NCBI RefSeq assembly: GCF_002127325.2
Contig: NC_035435.2
Span: 119,701,464 to 119,765,463 of the forward strand
Source: Helianthus annuus
Lineage: Eukaryota > Streptophyta > Magnoliopsida > Asterales > Asteraceae
DNA: 64,000 nt
Reading direction: 5' to 3'
The notes under the pieces are model-generated. The model was not told the DNA's origin. It ran no database searches and saw nothing but the letters and a program-made list of their open reading frames with translations. The position numbers and the translations under genes were made by a program. Numbering within the stretch: the first letter of the stretch is position 1; the number at the start of each line of letters is the position of its first letter. This document shows positions 1 to 13,027 of the stretch, one piece after another.

Positions 1-3000
1 TTGAGAACCGTGATGATGTAAAGTTCCTAGTAACCAGTGCCGAATTAAAAGCAATTGTAAATGAAGCAGTTGACAAAGCCTTAGCGCGACAGTATAGTGA
101 ATTCAGTGAAACCCACAGTAGAACCCTGTCTGCACCTCATGCTAAGCCAAAGAACCATTCTGAGGTTCGCAACAAGCCGCCACCTGCTTCTCCCAAACCT
201 AAGAAAGATGAGGATCGTCATTCCTCCAATGAAAACAGTGTTCACCCTAAAAAGCTTGTGGTTGATGAAACCCCACGTGCTAAAGGCTGCACGTATAAGT
301 ATTTTGTGTCATGTAAACCTCGAGAGTTTACAGGGGAGAAAGGGGCAGTTGATTGTATGACATGGCTCGATGAGATTGAGACGGTGGTAGACATTAGTGG
401 ATGTGCTGAGAGGGACATGGTGAAGTTTGCATCACAATCCTTCAAAGGTGAGGCGTTGGCTTGGTGGGGAGCATTGATCCAAGCATCTGGGAAAGCTACC
501 TTGTATAGTATGTCATGGGAGCAGTTTGTTGCTCTTATCAAGGAAATCTACTGCCCTCAACATGAGGTTGAGCGTATTGAATCTGAATTCCTATCCTTGG
601 TTATGAAGAACCTTGATTGTCAAGCATACCTCACTAGTTTTAACACCTTATCCAGATTAGTACCTTACCTGGTAACCCCTGAACCAAAAAGGATCGCGCG
701 TTTTATTGGGGGTTTGGCCCCTGAGATCAAGGCCAGTGTGAAGGCCTCGCGACCAGTTACGTTTCGATCTGTCACCGACTTATCTCTGTCACTCACCCAA
801 GATGCAGCAAGACAGAGAGCTCTAAAAAGTTCGGAATCTGACAAAAGGAAACGGGAAGATGATAACTCTCATAGATCCAACAAGAGGCATAAGGGAAACC
901 GTGATGGTAAGAAGGGCTCTGAGGCCAGGAAAAATGAGAATCGATCGGCCGATAGGCCCAAGTGCAAAACCTGTCAAAAGCACCATTTTGGGAGGTGCAG
1001 GTTTGAGCAAGGATCCCAGTCCAAAAAGTGTGGGATATGTAAGTCCTCAGAGCATAGGACTCTTGAATGCAAGAAAATAAAGGATGCAACTTGTTTTAGT
1101 TGCAACGAAAAAGGGCATATCAAGACTAACTGCCCAAAGAACGCCAAGAAGGCTGAGGATGGAAAGAAGACCAACGCTAGGGTCTTTCAAATGAATGTCC
1201 AAGAAGCCATCCAGAACGACAACGTCATAACTGGTACGTTTCTCATTAATGACGTTTTCGCAAGAGTATTATTTGATTCGGGCGCGGATAAATCTTTTGT
1301 GGATAATAAATTCTGTGAGCTGTTAAGATTGCCTGTTAAAACCCTTAGTGCTAAGTATGAGGTAGAGTTAGCAGATGGTACCTTAGAAACAGTCTCGACT
1401 GTGTTAGATGGATGTGCTATATCCATTAGGAACCACTCTTTTCCTCTATCCTTGCTACCCTTCAAGTTAGCTGGTTTCGATGTAGTATTGGGTATGGATT
1501 GGTTATCGCATAACCAAGCCCAGATTGTATGCAGTAGAAGGCAAGTAATAATCAAGACTCCATCTGGTGAATCACTCACCATTCAGGGAGATACTCGTCA
1601 TGGATTGCCTGAGCAGTTCTCTATGCTCAAGGCATCCCAATGTTTGAAGAATGGCTGTGTCATCTATATGGCACAGGTAACCATTGATGAACAAAAGCCG
1701 AAGATTGAAGATATCCCCGTTATATCTGAATACCCTGAAGTATTTCCAGAAGAACTGCCTGGTTTGCCACCAGACCGACAAGTGGAGTTTAGAATCGATA
1801 TTATTCCTGGAGCCGCACCGATTGCTAGGGCACCGTATAGACTAGCGCCAACGGAGATGAAGGAATTGAGAACACAGTTAGATGCTTTGCTGGCTAAAGG
1901 TTTCATAAGACCTAGTTCGTCTCCTTGGGGAGCACCGATTCTATTTGTCAAGAAGAAAGATGGTTCGATGCGTCTATGTATCGACTATCGAGAACTCATC
2001 AAGGTTACCATTAAAAATAGGTATCCTCTACCCAGGATCGACGATCTATTCGATCAACTCCAAGGGGCAAGCTACTTCTCCAAGATAGATCTGAGATCAG
2101 GATATCATCAGCTGAAGGTTAAGGAAGAAGACGTTCATAAGACTGCGTTTAGGACTCGTTATGGCCACTACGAGTTCCTAGTGATGCCTTTCGGGCTCAC
2201 AAACGCACCTGCCGCATTCATGGATCTCATGAATCGCGTTTGCAAACCTTACTTGGATAAATTCGTCATAGTCTTCATTGACGACATTCTCATTTATTCC
2301 AAGAGTAAAGCTGATCACGAGAAACACCTCCGCAGTATTCTAAAGCTGCTTCACCAAGAAAAGCTGTATGCCAAGTTTTCCAAATGTGAGTTTTGGTTGA
2401 GAGAAGTCCAATTTCTTGGACACGTGGTCAGTGAGCGTGGTATTCAAGTGGATCCCGCTAAAGTTGAAGCCGTCATGAATTGGCAAGAACCAAAGACACC
2501 TACGGAAATTCGCAGTTTCCTAGGTTTAGCTGGATACTACAGGAGATTCATCGAGAATTTCTCAAGAATTGCAGCACCCCTAACTTTGCTGACTCGCAAG
2601 AATAGTAAATTCAATTGGGGGCCTAAGCAGCAAGAGTCATTCGATACTTTGAAGCAGAAATTAAGTAACGCTCCTGTGTTGACGTTACCTGATGGTATTG
2701 ATGAATTTGTAGTATATTGTGATGCATCACACACCGGGATGGGTTGTGTGTTAATGCAGAAAGGCAAGGTTATTGCCTACGCTTCACGACAATTGAAAGT
2801 GCATGAGAAAAATTACACCACTCATGATTTAGAATTGGGTGCCGTTGTATTTGCACTAAAGTTGTGGAGGCACTACCTGTATGGCACGAAGTGTGTGATC
2901 TACTCTGATCACAAAAGCCTGCAACACCTGTTCAACCAAAAAGAATTGAATATGAGGCAGCGACGATGGATGGAAACTCTAAATGACTATGATTGTGAAA

Positions 3001-4535
3001 TAAGATACCATCCAGGCAAGGCCAACGTAGTCGCAGATGCCCTCAGCAGGAAGGAAAGGATAAAGCCAATCCGAATCAACGCCAAAAGCATTGAGGTCAG
3101 GAATGGTCTGCATGAAAGGTTGTTAGCTGCACAAAAGGAAGCAGTGCTAGAAGCTAATTACCCCAATGAGAACCTAGGAGTGACTGAAGAACAGTTATCC
3201 TATGGCAAGGACGGAATCTTGAGATTGAATGGAAGAATATGGGTTCCTATTTATGGAGGTCTTCGTGACGTCATCCTTAAGGAAGCCCACAGTTCTAAAT
3301 ATTCCGTCCATCCTGGAGCGGATAAGATGTACCAGGATGTGAAGGCAAATTATTGGTGGATAGGCTTGAAGAAGTCTATAGCCACCCATGTGGCTAAATG
3401 TCTGACGTGCGCTCAAGTTAAAGCTGAGCATCAGAAACCGTCAGGTTTGTTGCAACAGCCTGAAATTCCCACCTGGAAATGGGAGATGGTAACGATGGAT
3501 TTTATAACCAAGTTGCCTAAAACACCAAAGGGAAATGATACTATTTGGGTGATAGTGGATCGACTGACTAAGTCAGCTCATTTCCTACCCATTAGAGAAA
3601 CTTTCAGTTCTGACATGTTAGCCCAATTATATATGGATAAGATAGTAGCTCTACATGGCGTACCGGTATCCATCATCTCTGATCGAGATACCAGATATAC
3701 ATCTCACTTCTGGAAAAGTTTCCAAAGGTCTCTAGGTTCGCAACTGAATTTCAGTACGGCTTATCATCCGCAGACGGATGGGCAAAGTGAGCGTACTATT
3801 CAAACCCTAGAAGACATGCTTCGTGCATGTGTGATAGACCTAGGAGGAAGTTGGGATAGACACCTGCCTCTAATCGAGTTCTCATACAATAATAGCTACC
3901 ACACCAGCATTAAGGCTGCGCCTTTTGAGGCTCTATATGGTAGAAGATGCAGAACGCCCATTTGCTGGGCCGAGGTAGGAGACGTTCAAGTATCAGGACC
4001 GGAGTTAGTCCTGGATACGACTGACAAAGTTACCCAAATCATTGAGCACCTAAAAGCTGCCCGTGACAGGCAGAAAAGCTATGCCGATGGTAAGCGAAAA
4101 TCCCTCAAATTTAAGGTCGGCGATAAAGTTTTGCTCAAAGTGTCTCCTTGGAAGGGAGTAATGAGATTTGGGAAGAAAGGTAAGCTAAGCCCAAGATACA
4201 TTGGACCATTCGAAATCATCGAATGTGTAGGATCAGTGGCTTATAAGTTAAACTTACCAGAAGAGCTTAGTGGCATTCACAATGTGTTCCACATCTGCAA
4301 TTTAAAGAAATGTCTGGCCGATGAATCGCTAGTCATACCCCATACAGATGTGCATATTGATGAGAGTTTGAAATTTATAGAAAAACCTGTGTCAATTGAG
4401 GACCGACAGGTAAAGAAACTTCGGAGGAAGTATGTGCCCATTGTCAAGGTCAAATGGGAGGGCCGTAGAGGTCCTGATTATACGTGGGAGTTAGAATCCA
4501 CGATGAAGGAGAAATACCCTCAATTATTCCAATAA
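1..4535 (+). CDS. Ty3/gypsy gag-pol polyprotein, chromovirus (Tekay/Del-like), 5' partial
   Basis: This is the polyprotein of an LTR retrotransposon: capsid, protease, reverse transcriptase, RNase H and integrase. The frame is open from base 3, so the coding region enters from outside the window; position 258 is a GTG valine and not a start, and the first in-frame ATG is at 357. Counting codons from 258, the order is gag (about 33-170), CCHC knuckles ([14 protein letters not shown], then [14 protein letters not shown] near 279), protease LFDSGAD near 340, RT with FIDD near 675, RNase H from YCDAS (about 820) to DALS (about 928), integrase HHCC zinc finger (about 1011-1053) and D,D,E at roughly 1081, 1141 and 1178. 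A chromodomain-like tail ([17 protein letters not shown]) ends near 1421. No stop or frameshift interrupts the 4.5 kb, so it is young or still under selection. The clade call rests on the C-terminal chromodomain and is inference. Confidence 0.96.
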   Translation, partial: ENRDDVKFLVTSAELKAIVNEAVDKALARQYSEFSETHSRTLSAPHAKPKNHSEVRNKPPPASPKPKKDEDRHSSNENSVHPKKLVVDETPRAKGCTYKYFVSCKPREFTGEKGAVDCMTWLDEIETVVDISGCAERDMVKFASQSFKGEALAWWGALIQASGKATLYSMSWEQFVALIKEIYCPQHEVERIESEFLSLVMKNLDCQAYLTSFNTLSRLVPYLVTPEPKRIARFIGGLAPEIKASVKASRPVTFRSVTDLSLSLTQDAARQRALKSSESDKRKREDDNSHRSNKRHKGNRDGKKGSEARKNENRSADRPKCKTCQKHHFGRCRFEQGSQSKKCGICKSSEHRTLECKKIKDATCFSCNEKGHIKTNCPKNAKKAEDGKKTNARVFQMNVQEAIQNDNVITGTFLINDVFARVLFDSGADKSFVDNKFCELLRLPVKTLSAKYEVELADGTLETVSTVLDGCAISIRNHSFPLSLLPFKLAGFDVVLGMDWLSHNQAQIVCSRRQVIIKTPSGESLTIQGDTRHGLPEQFSMLKASQCLKNGCVIYMAQVTIDEQKPKIEDIPVISEYPEVFPEELPGLPPDRQVEFRIDIIPGAAPIARAPYRLAPTEMKELRTQLDALLAKGFIRPSSSPWGAPILFVKKKDGSMRLCIDYRELIKVTIKNRYPLPRIDDLFDQLQGASYFSKIDLRSGYHQLKVKEEDVHKTAFRTRYGHYEFLVMPFGLTNAPAAFMDLMNRVCKPYLDKFVIVFIDDILIYSKSKADHEKHLRSILKLLHQEKLYAKFSKCEFWLREVQFLGHVVSERGIQVDPAKVEAVMNWQEPKTPTEIRSFLGLAGYYRRFIENFSRIAAPLTLLTRKNSKFNWGPKQQESFDTLKQKLSNAPVLTLPDGIDEFVVYCDASHTGMGCVLMQKGKVIAYASRQLKVHEKNYTTHDLELGAVVFALKLWRHYLYGTKCVIYSDHKSLQHLFNQKELNMRQRRWMETLNDYDCEIRYHPGKANVVADALSRKERIKPIRINAKSIEVRNGLHERLLAAQKEAVLEANYPNENLGVTEEQLSYGKDGILRLNGRIWVPIYGGLRDVILKEAHSSKYSVHPGADKMYQDVKANYWWIGLKKSIATHVAKCLTCAQVKAEHQKPSGLLQQPEIPTWKWEMVTMDFITKLPKTPKGNDTIWVIVDRLTKSAHFLPIRETFSSDMLAQLYMDKIVALHGVPVSIISDRDTRYTSHFWKSFQRSLGSQLNFSTAYHPQTDGQSERTIQTLEDMLRACVIDLGGSWDRHLPLIEFSYNNSYHTSIKAAPFEALYGRRCRTPICWAEVGDVQVSGPELVLDTTDKVTQIIEHLKAARDRQKSYADGKRKSLKFKVGDKVLLKVSPWKGVMRFGKKGKLSPRYIGPFEIIECVGSVAYKLNLPEELSGIHNVFHICNLKKCLADESLVIPHTDVHIDESLKFIEKPVSIEDRQVKKLRRKYVPIVKVKWEGRRGPDYTWELESTMKEKYPQLFQ

Positions 4536-4556
4536 ATCTCGAGGTCGAGATTTCTT

Positions 4557-4571
4557 TTAAGGGGGTGAGGA
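4557..4571 (+). promoter_or_regulatory. polypurine tract of the first gypsy element
   Basis: A purine run (aagggggtgagga) lies 21 bases after the gag-pol stop and directly before the TGTGACACC that opens the LTR. This is where plus-strand DNA synthesis would be primed, and it fixes the left LTR boundary and the plus orientation. Confidence 0.85.
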
Positions 4572-7500
4572 TGTGACACCTCGGAAATTCCTGTCCAATT
4601 AAATAAAGACACGTGTCCTCTGTGACAGACATGTCAGAGAAACCGGATTTAATAAAGAGATATGTGGTAGGACTTATTTAAAAAGGGGCGTCATGTATTT
4701 TAATTACCGCTGAACGACCCAAGGGCGACATGTTATTAAATCACCTCTGAGCGACCCGATATTTTATAAATCCCAAGATCCTTAAATCAGTTTATGATCA
4801 TCTCATTTAATAACCGGTTGTTCTCGATAAATAGAGTTCATCTTTATAAAGGACAATAGAAGTGAAGGTTGTTACTACTCCTAAATCTAATAAAATCCTC
4901 ATGGTTAATATTAGTTGTATAATTAACCAAGTCAAATAAAATTGCAAGACCCATTCTTGAAATATCCGTCAAATGCCAAGACTTATATGAGAATTGAAAT
5001 GGGGGACATGTAAGAGACTTCTCACCATGCAATGACTGATCTTGAAGGCCCCACATCTGTAAAAGTGAAGGCATGTTTCGGTTTTTGTGAAATGCATGGT
5101 CAAGACTTAAAAATTTGTAAGTTTTTGTCTTCTGACCATCGCATACGGACCGCAAGGCTCATGGCTTACGGTCCGTAAACAGGGCGCTTAAGGTTCTGGT
5201 CCGCATGGGTCCTTACGGACCGTAAGGCCCGAAGCTTACGGTCCGTAAGACCGTCGCTGGCAGTAACTTCAGGACAGCTGCCTGTCCAAAGCTTGTAACC
5301 GACTTAAAACGTAAAATTTGAATTCCATGGGCTTCCTAGGCTGTTTTTAGACCTTTAGGGACAAATGTAATGATCTTGCATCAACATTAGATTTGCTTGG
5401 CATGATCTAAAGACCTTGGGTTCACTATAAATAAGAACACAAGCTTGATCATTTGGTGATACTCATTTGGAACTTTGGCTACAAGTTTTCTGGAGCTCCT
5501 CTGGTCACTAAGGCACTTTCTTAGGCTCTCTAATCCATCTTAGGACTCTTGTAAGTGTCCTTAACCCTCTTTAATCCTTTCTAGCTTAGTTAATTAAGCA
5601 AAAGTCAAACCGTCGTAATTAAGGTTTGACTTCGTGATTAAGCATAATGTGCTTTGTCTAATCACGAATTAAAGGTACCTTTAGGAAGGTAATTAAGTGG
5701 GTAACAAACCCTTAAGAGGGTATTTCCAGATTCCCACTCTAAGCATGTTAATTGTCGAGTCAAAGCTAATTAGAAAAAGTCAACAGAATGCTTATCTTTA
5801 GATTAATGCATAATTAGCAATGTAGGTTGTATGTAACCTGTTTGAAAATTTATATAACTTGGTAATAAGTATAAGAACATGTTCCAACATGTTCATCTCG
5901 ACAATTTTCTGTTTAGACCCGGTTCGGAACCGAAAGTCGCATAGTTTGACTTTCGCTTTGACTTTCAGTTCTGACCCGTTTTAGTCAAGTTTGAATCTAC
6001 CTTAGAGCTTCTTTTGAGCCTATTAACATGTTAGTATATCCTCCTGTGATTATACAATGTGGTTCATTAGACATCTAGTTCGTATGCATGTTTCCGTCAA
6101 AATGCCATATGTTGACCATTATGCCCGAATGTCCAAAAATCATAATTTTTGATAATTTAAAAGGGTTGACACCTTAGCTACTGAAATATAAAGTTGTCCC
6201 CAAAATTTGACATCAATTTGAGGTCTAGATTAAGAGTTATGCTCATTAGCGTAATTAGAGGCTTTCCTAGTAAATTATTAGCATAATTAACGCATAGCCT
6301 ATCTAAACCCGAATTTTATGCCAAAACTTTATACCCACTGTTATAAAATAATATTTTGGGAATTTTAAAGATTTTTATTTATTTTTAGGCTGAGCATAAC
6401 TAGAGGTTCTAAGCTTCTTTCGGCTTATGCCGATTTTACCCTTTTCGGTCATAAAATGAGTATTACATAACCTTTTGACCCGAAACCTTTTTCTACTGAT
6501 TCGTTATATTAAATATCATATTTTGAGCCTTCTGGAAATACAAAAATACCAGCTTTTCTTTTAAAACCCGGAAATGGCTCCAAATCGCCTTTTTAGGCAT
6601 TTTCACGACATAGTATATGTCAAAATAAGATTTTATATAAAAGGCTTAAAACCTACTGATATATTTTATAAAAATATACATTATAACAGTAGCCTAAAGT
6701 TGGAAACTCAGATTTCCCATTTTACCCTTTTTAGCCTATGTAAAATTACTAAAATGCCCTTATGAGGCGTAATTGGCATATAAAAACATTTGGGGCATAT
6801 TTGGGCATACCTTTCTGATATTACAACATATTTGATGCATATAATCTCAGGAAACTTGCATATGACTAGTATGGTTACTCGTTACGCACTTTCGCGTTCG
6901 GATCGGCTTATGTGACTAATTCGCGCATATTAGCCGAAACGGGTCAAACCATAACATCTAAGTCTCAAAATTCAGAATATATTCAGTTTACCCATATTAT
7001 ACAAGTATCCAAGCTTGTAGGGTCTAAATCATATTCTTTCCCGGTTTTCGCATTCCTCGCGATTAAACCATAGTTTACTCTTTAAAACTAACCGGTCTAA
7101 GCTTAGGCTATATATAAAGACCCGTTAGGATTCTAATAGGTTATTATAACCTTCGTTCCAGAATAGGAGCCCCGTAAAAGACACGTGCATTTTTGAAATT
7201 GTGGTTATACTTGCTCAGGTAAATACTTTTAACTTATTTTCCCTATACGGGCTTGGGGGTACGGTATGTAATATACCGCTTGGTCGGGCGGTTGGTTCCA
7301 TCTCATTAGTAGATGGGTATTACCAATGGGACCCGTTTGAAAATCTGGTGTTGTTTGTTTCTTGTACCTTTGGGAGCTTAATGACCATGTCCCGGATATC
7401 CTTGGCATCATTTTTGGCCACGACCTCGACAGTCGGGTGTAGGCGTACACCCGGTCTTATGTCTATTATTTTAAGGTATTAACGTTGGCTTCCCGCCGCG

Positions 7501-8023
7501 GACTTATACCATGTGGTGTGTCATTTAACCTTAAACCCGACACGACTCGGGCGACTGAACGGTCAACAAACATGTAAATCTTTTACAAGTTTAACTCTGC
7601 TTAATTATTCCCAAGTTATAAAATGATTTATGCCTTGTGCATTTAAAACCAATATCTTTAAATATTTTCAAAATGAGTCAGTTAAATTGTATTTACCAGT
7701 GCAAACTGACGTATTTTCCCTAAAAAGATTAAGTGCAGGTGCTATATGGAATAGGCTGGTTTCTCCTTAGCATCGTAGAGTCTCGCAAGCTTTTGAGATG
7801 CATAATCTGTTGAACAATTTCTTTCTTTTTACTTCGATCCGCCTGTGGATCTATTTTGACTGGTTGTGATACTTGATATTACAATTAATAGTTGAAATAA
7901 ATCTATTTTCATTTCCTTCCGCTGTGCATTATAATTTGTGTTATTTGACATATGATGATATCAACTACGTCACGGAATCCCCCACCGGGCCCCCGGTGAC
8001 ACGTGGAAATTAGGGGTGTGACA
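4572..8023 (+). mobile_element. 3' LTR of the first gypsy element (about 3.45 kb)
   Basis: It starts TGTGACACC just after the polypurine tract and ends GGGGTGTGACA. The right boundary is set independently: from about 8026 the sequence resumes as the minus-strand gag of a different element (codons for A-R-A-F), so the LTR is inserted inside that gag. No long open frame is present and the interior is AT-rich. The length is large for a plant LTR but has no internal TG..CA break that I can see. The 5' LTR and the matching target duplication lie left of the window, so an undetected nested insertion cannot be ruled out. Confidence 0.8.
5165..5433 (+). promoter_or_regulatory. U3 palindrome cluster and TATA box of the 3' LTR
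   Basis: Three near-perfect palindromes, CTTACGG(A/T)CCGTAAG, lie at 5165-5179, 5212-5226 and 5235-5249, with partial copies around them (acggaccgcaagg, ggtccgcatggg). A TATA box (TATAAATA) follows at 5426-5433, about 175 bases downstream. Position and orientation fit a U3 promoter. What the palindromes do is not known from the sequence. Confidence 0.7.
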
Positions 8024-8025
8024 CA

Positions 8026-9336
8026 AAGGCTCTGGCATTCTTCTTTGGAGCTTCAGTGGTCTTAGCTTTATTGGTTGTGGTTAGAGCTAGTTTCGGACAG
8101 TTCGGTTTGATGTGGCCACTCTCTCCACAATTGAAGCATATCCCATTACTAGGTTTCTTCCTACAGTTTTCTTCCTTGTGTCCTGACATTTTGCAAAAGT
8201 TGCAGTATATGGAGCATCTTCCAGAATGCTTTCTTTTGCAATACCTACAGTAGGGTGTAGAGGAAGAACCTGTACCTTTCCCACAGTTGGAATTACCATA
8301 GCGAAATTCCTGGGTAAGCTTTTGAGCTAGGTTCTTTTTCTGGTTTTCCTCTTGAGTACGTCCCAATTCATCAGTCAGGGTATTGGCTAGTTCTATTGCT
8401 TCTTCTATGGTTTGCAGTCTAGTTGCCTTGACTACGTGTCTATCTCACTAGTTAATCCCCAAATATAACGGGAGATTAACACTGGTTCAGGTGAGGCTAA
8501 GGTTGGCACTATTCTAGCATATTCGAAGAATATGGTAGTGTAGCCTTTGCAGTCTATTCCAGTCATTCTAAGATTTAGGAACTTATTGGCGATTTGTTCC
8601 TTCTCATTAGGAGGACATAATTTACTTTCAATCATTTCCTTAAAATTGATCCATTCCATATTATAAACTCTGTCACTTCCCCTAGACTGGAGAATAGTAT
8701 TCCACCATTCTAAGGCTGCATTTTTGAAAAGATTAGAAGCAAACATAATCTTATCTTCATCTGCACATTTACTTATTTTATGACTGCTTCTGTCTTTTCT
8801 ATCCAATGTAATGTTGCAATGGCTCCTTCATTGCCTGAGAATTCTATTGGTTTGCACGCCAAGAATTATTTATAACAACAACCGTAAGAAGCGGTTATTC
8901 TTCTTTTAGGAATTGGAGCTTGGATTATAGGTCCATTATCGTTCACACTGTGACTTGGTTCAGTGTGCTGGCGTTACTTCCATTTGCAGATTTATTATTT
9001 TCTGCTTCTTTAACAGTCTTGATAATATAAGGCATAGCATCTATAATTCCTTGTGCTATTATATGTTGGATGGTACTGTTATCTATTTGGTTTCCGTTAT
9101 TCTCATTATTCTGGTTTTCCTGATATACTTCGTTGCCATCTGAATTGTGAATATTTAGCACGTATTACTTATCACAGAATAAATTTGGTACAAATATTTA
9201 TACACAATCACACAAACAATTTGATCAAAAACGTCGATCATTGCGACTTTTACTCTTTCTATATATATGTGTCAATTATAAACTACAACTGGAAATCAAA
9301 TATACTAGTAGTTATGCATCCGTATCTATTTTAGTC

Positions 9337-9382
<46 letters not shown>

Positions 9383-10300
9383 ATCAAAATACAAAATTAC
9401 ACATATATCTAGGCATTTTCTAGGTATCATGTATCCAATCATGTATATCACGCTCGACATGCTTCCACATAAGCTTTTCTCCTATTTGCCGAATTCTATC
9501 TCCTTCCTCTACAAATTCATCACCAAATGAGCGAAGTTCCTCCAAATTTTCCTGGCTCATAGGTGGCATGGGTGCGGGTACTGGATCAGGGTGTCAAGGG
9601 ATAGGTTGTCCATAAGGGTATGGGTTTCTTATTACACTCCGCGTCCACCATTCGCTGCTCCAAAAGGGATCTAAAGGGTTAAGGTCAGTGTACTGAGCTA
9701 TGGGGTTTGGTGGGGGAATTTTGGGAATCTCATAGGGATCTACATCTGGGATTGGAAACGGGTCTTCCCGGTCGGGTTCTAGCATTTGTTAGTCTGGGAA
9801 TAAAGGTAATAGTGGCGGTTCAGCTATTTGGTTTTGGTTAGCGTCTACTGCTATAGTGGCTAACCTATGAAAATCAGCCAACTGTCTATCTAGTTCCTCT
9901 TCCCAAGGTGGCCTATTGACTGTCTCCTGAGTTTGTGCATTTGCTTCCCTATTAGCCCTAACTATCGCTCTCTATTGTTGTAACTTCTTCATTCTCTTTC
10001 TTCTCTCATGTGCTCCTCTATTAAACCAACCTCTCTTTTTAGTAGTAAAGGGTTCCTCAGACTGTGCCTTAAATATAAATATCCCTTCCTCAGTATCGGC
10101 TGAGTATCCTGATGGATTAGGTTGAGATGATGTTCCCTCATCTTTTGGTGACTATCTAAGTGACGATAAGCGTCCGAAGTTCCCTGCTCACTTATACTGT
10201 AAACTAACAAATAGTCAAAAAACACAAAATAATATTTACACGTAACTTATTTCCTAACACAGAATTTCAGTGTCAGCAGAACACTTTTTTGGCTTAAACT
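8026..10300 (-). pseudogene. decayed gag of a second gypsy element, interrupted by the first
   Basis: Read on the minus strand from about 10300 leftwards, this is a Ty3/gypsy gag broken into pieces. The recognisable parts are a proline-rich N-terminal part (9594-9785), an acidic linker containing IAQGIIDAMPYIIKTVKEAE (8943-9161), the capsid core with ALEWWNTIL and SKLCPPNEKEQIANKF (8432-8806) and a nucleocapsid with knuckles CNFCKMSGHKEENC and CFNCGESGHIKPNC (8010-8366). Stops and frameshifts separate the pieces. The frame ends at A-R-A-F against the LTR end at 8023, so the first element landed just after the nucleocapsid. The rest of this element lies beyond the left edge. Confidence 0.85.
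9337..9381. repeat. (TA)n microsatellite in the gag remnant
   Basis: An almost pure TA run with one interruption (tacata). It lies between gag fragments of the minus-strand element and is part of its decay. Confidence 0.9.
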
Positions 10301-10311
10301 AGTGGCTGTAC

Positions 10312-10322
10312 CTCTGATACCA
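10312..10322 (-). promoter_or_regulatory. primer binding site (initiator tRNA-Met) of the second gypsy element
   Basis: The minus strand reads TGGTATCAGAG, complementary to the 3' end of plant initiator tRNA-Met. It lies five bases inside the LTR that starts at 10328, which fixes the minus orientation and marks that LTR as the 5' LTR. Confidence 0.88.
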
Positions 10323-10327
10323 CTCTC

Positions 10328-11761
10328 TGTCGCAACCCTGACCCCTACCCTGAAAGCGGGCGCCGCGAGATCCAGATCAGTGGTATCGGTGTTTATTAAT
10401 TTAGCAGCGGAATACATCAGGACCGTAGTTAGGAAATATTTTTATCAGAGTTTAAACACCAAACTTTTTATAATAGTAAATCATTGGGATAGAACCCAAG
10501 TTCATTTGACAATTCATTTGTAGGGATAAACCCTAATTATTAAAAATAAAAACTCCTTTTTATTTAGGTAACTTTTATAGCCACTTTTCCAAGCCTTCAG
10601 TGCTCTCCAGATGGCTTCTATTGGCTTTCACATTTTGTTAACTGAAACGCGTTTTAAAAACATTTTATAAGCAAGAAATATTGGCGAGTGCATCCCATTT
10701 TAATCAAAATAGTTTTATAACTTCACAGAATTAAGGGCATCCGCAATTACATTTGCTTATATCTATTCAATTACTCATTCAATACTGTCAATACCTGACT
10801 TGTGGGTCATATTACTCATTGGCTAACTCATTGTCCAATGGTAACGTCTTTCACATTTTGTATACAAAACCCCAACATACCGGCAATAATTGTAGAATTA
10901 CAAATACTCAATTACTGTTAGTGTAATTTAAAACATTTGAGGTTTTGGTAAAACATTTTGACTCACAAAAAGATTTATAAAAAGAGAATGTACTCACTAA
11001 TAGTGAGAAAAAGCAAGATGTACTCACATTGTAGACTTAGGTGATATTACTATAGCTTCCTGGGGATTCTCCTGGTTATTATCTATTAAAATTAAACAAT
11101 GCACACATGTTAGTAAAATAACCCAAATCACATTAACCGTACAACTCGAGACAGAATTCCAATGACTGAGTCAAGCAGAGCCTTGACATCCTAGATCAAT
11201 CGAGTGTAACACGAGACAGAATTCCAACAATTGAGTTAGGCAGAGCCTTGACATGCGTTACGGAATCCTAAATCGATCGTGTAGGTAATAGCAGGGTTAT
11301 AGTACTTACAACGAGTCAGAGCTTCGCTTTATAGTGGGTATTATGCCCGGGTATTATAATATTTGTCAGAAATTGAGAGAGAAATCAGAAAGTTGAACGA
11401 ATTCCAAATGAACTCGTCCAGCCTATTTATAGGCTTTTCGTATGGCGGCTCGCGGCCCGCGTAAACCTAGGCTGTCTCTCTCGCGACCCGCGAGAGAGTG
11501 TGTGTCGTTTATAGCTTAGTCGAGTCAACATATAGGTCTGCCGAGTCACCTGCCACGTGGCACCATGCAGTGTCGAGCAAGAAAAGGTGCTCGCGCCCCG
11601 CGAGAGACCAAGGAGGTCTTGATCGCGCCCCGCGAAAAACCTGTAATTCTTGTTTTTCTTGATTTTTATAAGTAAATGGGTATTTCGGGTCCGTTTCTCA
11701 CATACGGGGTATATTTAGGATATTTTAGGGTCACGTTAAGGGTTCTAGGAGGGTTGTTATA
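10328..11761 (-). mobile_element. 5' LTR of the second gypsy element (about 1.43 kb)
   Basis: On the plus strand it begins TGTCGCAACCC next to the primer binding site and ends GGGTTGTTATA. The latter reads on the minus strand as a decayed TGTAACAACCC start (TATAACAACCC). Terminal complementarity over about 8 bases supports the boundaries, but the mutated outer dinucleotide makes the right edge less certain. It also carries two near-identical blocks around 11150 and 11220 (gagacagaattccaa with gagccttgacat). Confidence 0.75.
11424..11637 (-). promoter_or_regulatory. U3 palindromes and TATA box of the second gypsy LTR
   Basis: The minus-strand TATAAATA lies at 11424-11431. Upstream of it (higher coordinates) are GC-rich inverted motifs: ctcgcggcccgcg at 11448-11460, a perfect arm pair CTCTCTCGCG/CGCGAGAGAG at about 11475-11499, ctcgcgccccgcgagag near 11590-11606 and tcgcgccccgcga near 11623. 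The layout matches that of the first LTR but with an unrelated motif. Confidence 0.7.
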
Positions 11762-12499
11762 GCTAATAATTACTTCATATGGTTCTCATCAAGGGTTTCT
11801 CATACATTATTAACATACAACTTTCACTTAGGAATTTTGTCATACAGCTCATGTGCATTGATTTTTAGGTTTTCGTTTAGTTAAGTTTATTAACTTCTTA
11901 TGCCCCTTCATAACATTATGATCATGCTTTCACTAGAACTCAATCAATAGTGCAATTATCATTCAAAAATCATCACATATAGCTAGTTCATATAACAAAT
12001 TTGGGTTTTTTCATACTAAGATCAAAAACCCACTTCCTCACACATAAACATAAAACCCTAACACCTTGTTCATGTTAATTACTTCACAGCTTTAGCAAGT
12101 ATGGTGACGCTAAGCATACACACATCATAAATTCAATTTTACCCAAAACAGAATTTTAACATACCTTATGACCTCCTAGCTTAGGTGATCACTAATTTCA
12201 ATTTATGCACAAGATCCTAACACTTTTTGCCTTCCAATTTGTAGATGATGTTGGAAATAGGTTTTCTCACTCTATTTCTCTTCTCTAGATCGACACACAC
12301 ACACACTCTATGTGTGTGTTGTGTTTTAATTTCTTATTTTAAAACCTTGAGTTTCCATTTTTCTTAATGTAGTCCCTCAAGTTTGGTTTTGATTATATAA
12401 GATTACAACTCATTGTTTGATTACCCATTTACATGTTACTAACTAGGTTAATTGTTCCTAGTTATCACACTTAGAATATTCATCAAATATATAAATACA

Positions 12500-12503
<4 letters not shown>
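11762..12503. other. intergenic DNA, no gene seen
   Basis: AT-rich sequence with a short (CA)n/(TG)n patch near 12295-12325. No open frame, splice structure or transposon end is recognised. Confidence 0.6.
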
Positions 12504-12571
<68 letters not shown>

Positions 12572-12574
<3 letters not shown>

Positions 12575-12963
12575 GGCTGCTAGAATGAGAACCACCTCGA
12601 GTTGTAAGAACCGCGAGAACTACACCCCACGGGTGGGCGTTCACCATGATTTTTTTTTTACAACTAGATGTGTGTATTATAAACACAGCCGTAAAAAAAC
12701 AATTTTAAACGCCGCGGCCGAGGGGGTAGTTTTTTACACCACAAGTTTGGTGTTTTTAATTTTTTTTCTTTTTTCTTTTTTTTTTTTCACCAAACTTGTG
12801 GTGTAAAAAACTACCCCCTCGGCCGCGGCGTTTAAAATTTTTTTTTACGGCTGTGTTTATAATACACACATCTAGTTGTAAAAAAAAATCATGGTGAACG
12901 CCCACCCGTGGGGTGTAGTTCTCGCGGTTCTTACAACTCGGGGTGGTTCTCATTCTAGCGGCC

Positions 12964-12966
<3 letters not shown>
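12572..12966. mobile_element. fold-back element 1 (MITE-like, 395 bp)
   Basis: The left arm (12572-12752) and right arm (12788-12966) are inverted copies over their whole length, with only a few mismatches and homopolymer length differences. A T-rich loop of about 35 bases separates them. The outer end is gggggc(t/c)gctagaatgagaa. There is no coding capacity, so any movement needs a transposase from elsewhere. A transcript would form a long near-perfect hairpin. Confidence 0.9.

Positions 12967-13020
<54 letters not shown>

Positions 13021-13027
<7 letters not shown>

Noticed and set aside
258..260. Apparent start codon of the gag-pol frame
   Set aside because: The codon is GTG and the frame is open upstream to the window edge, so the CDS is partial.
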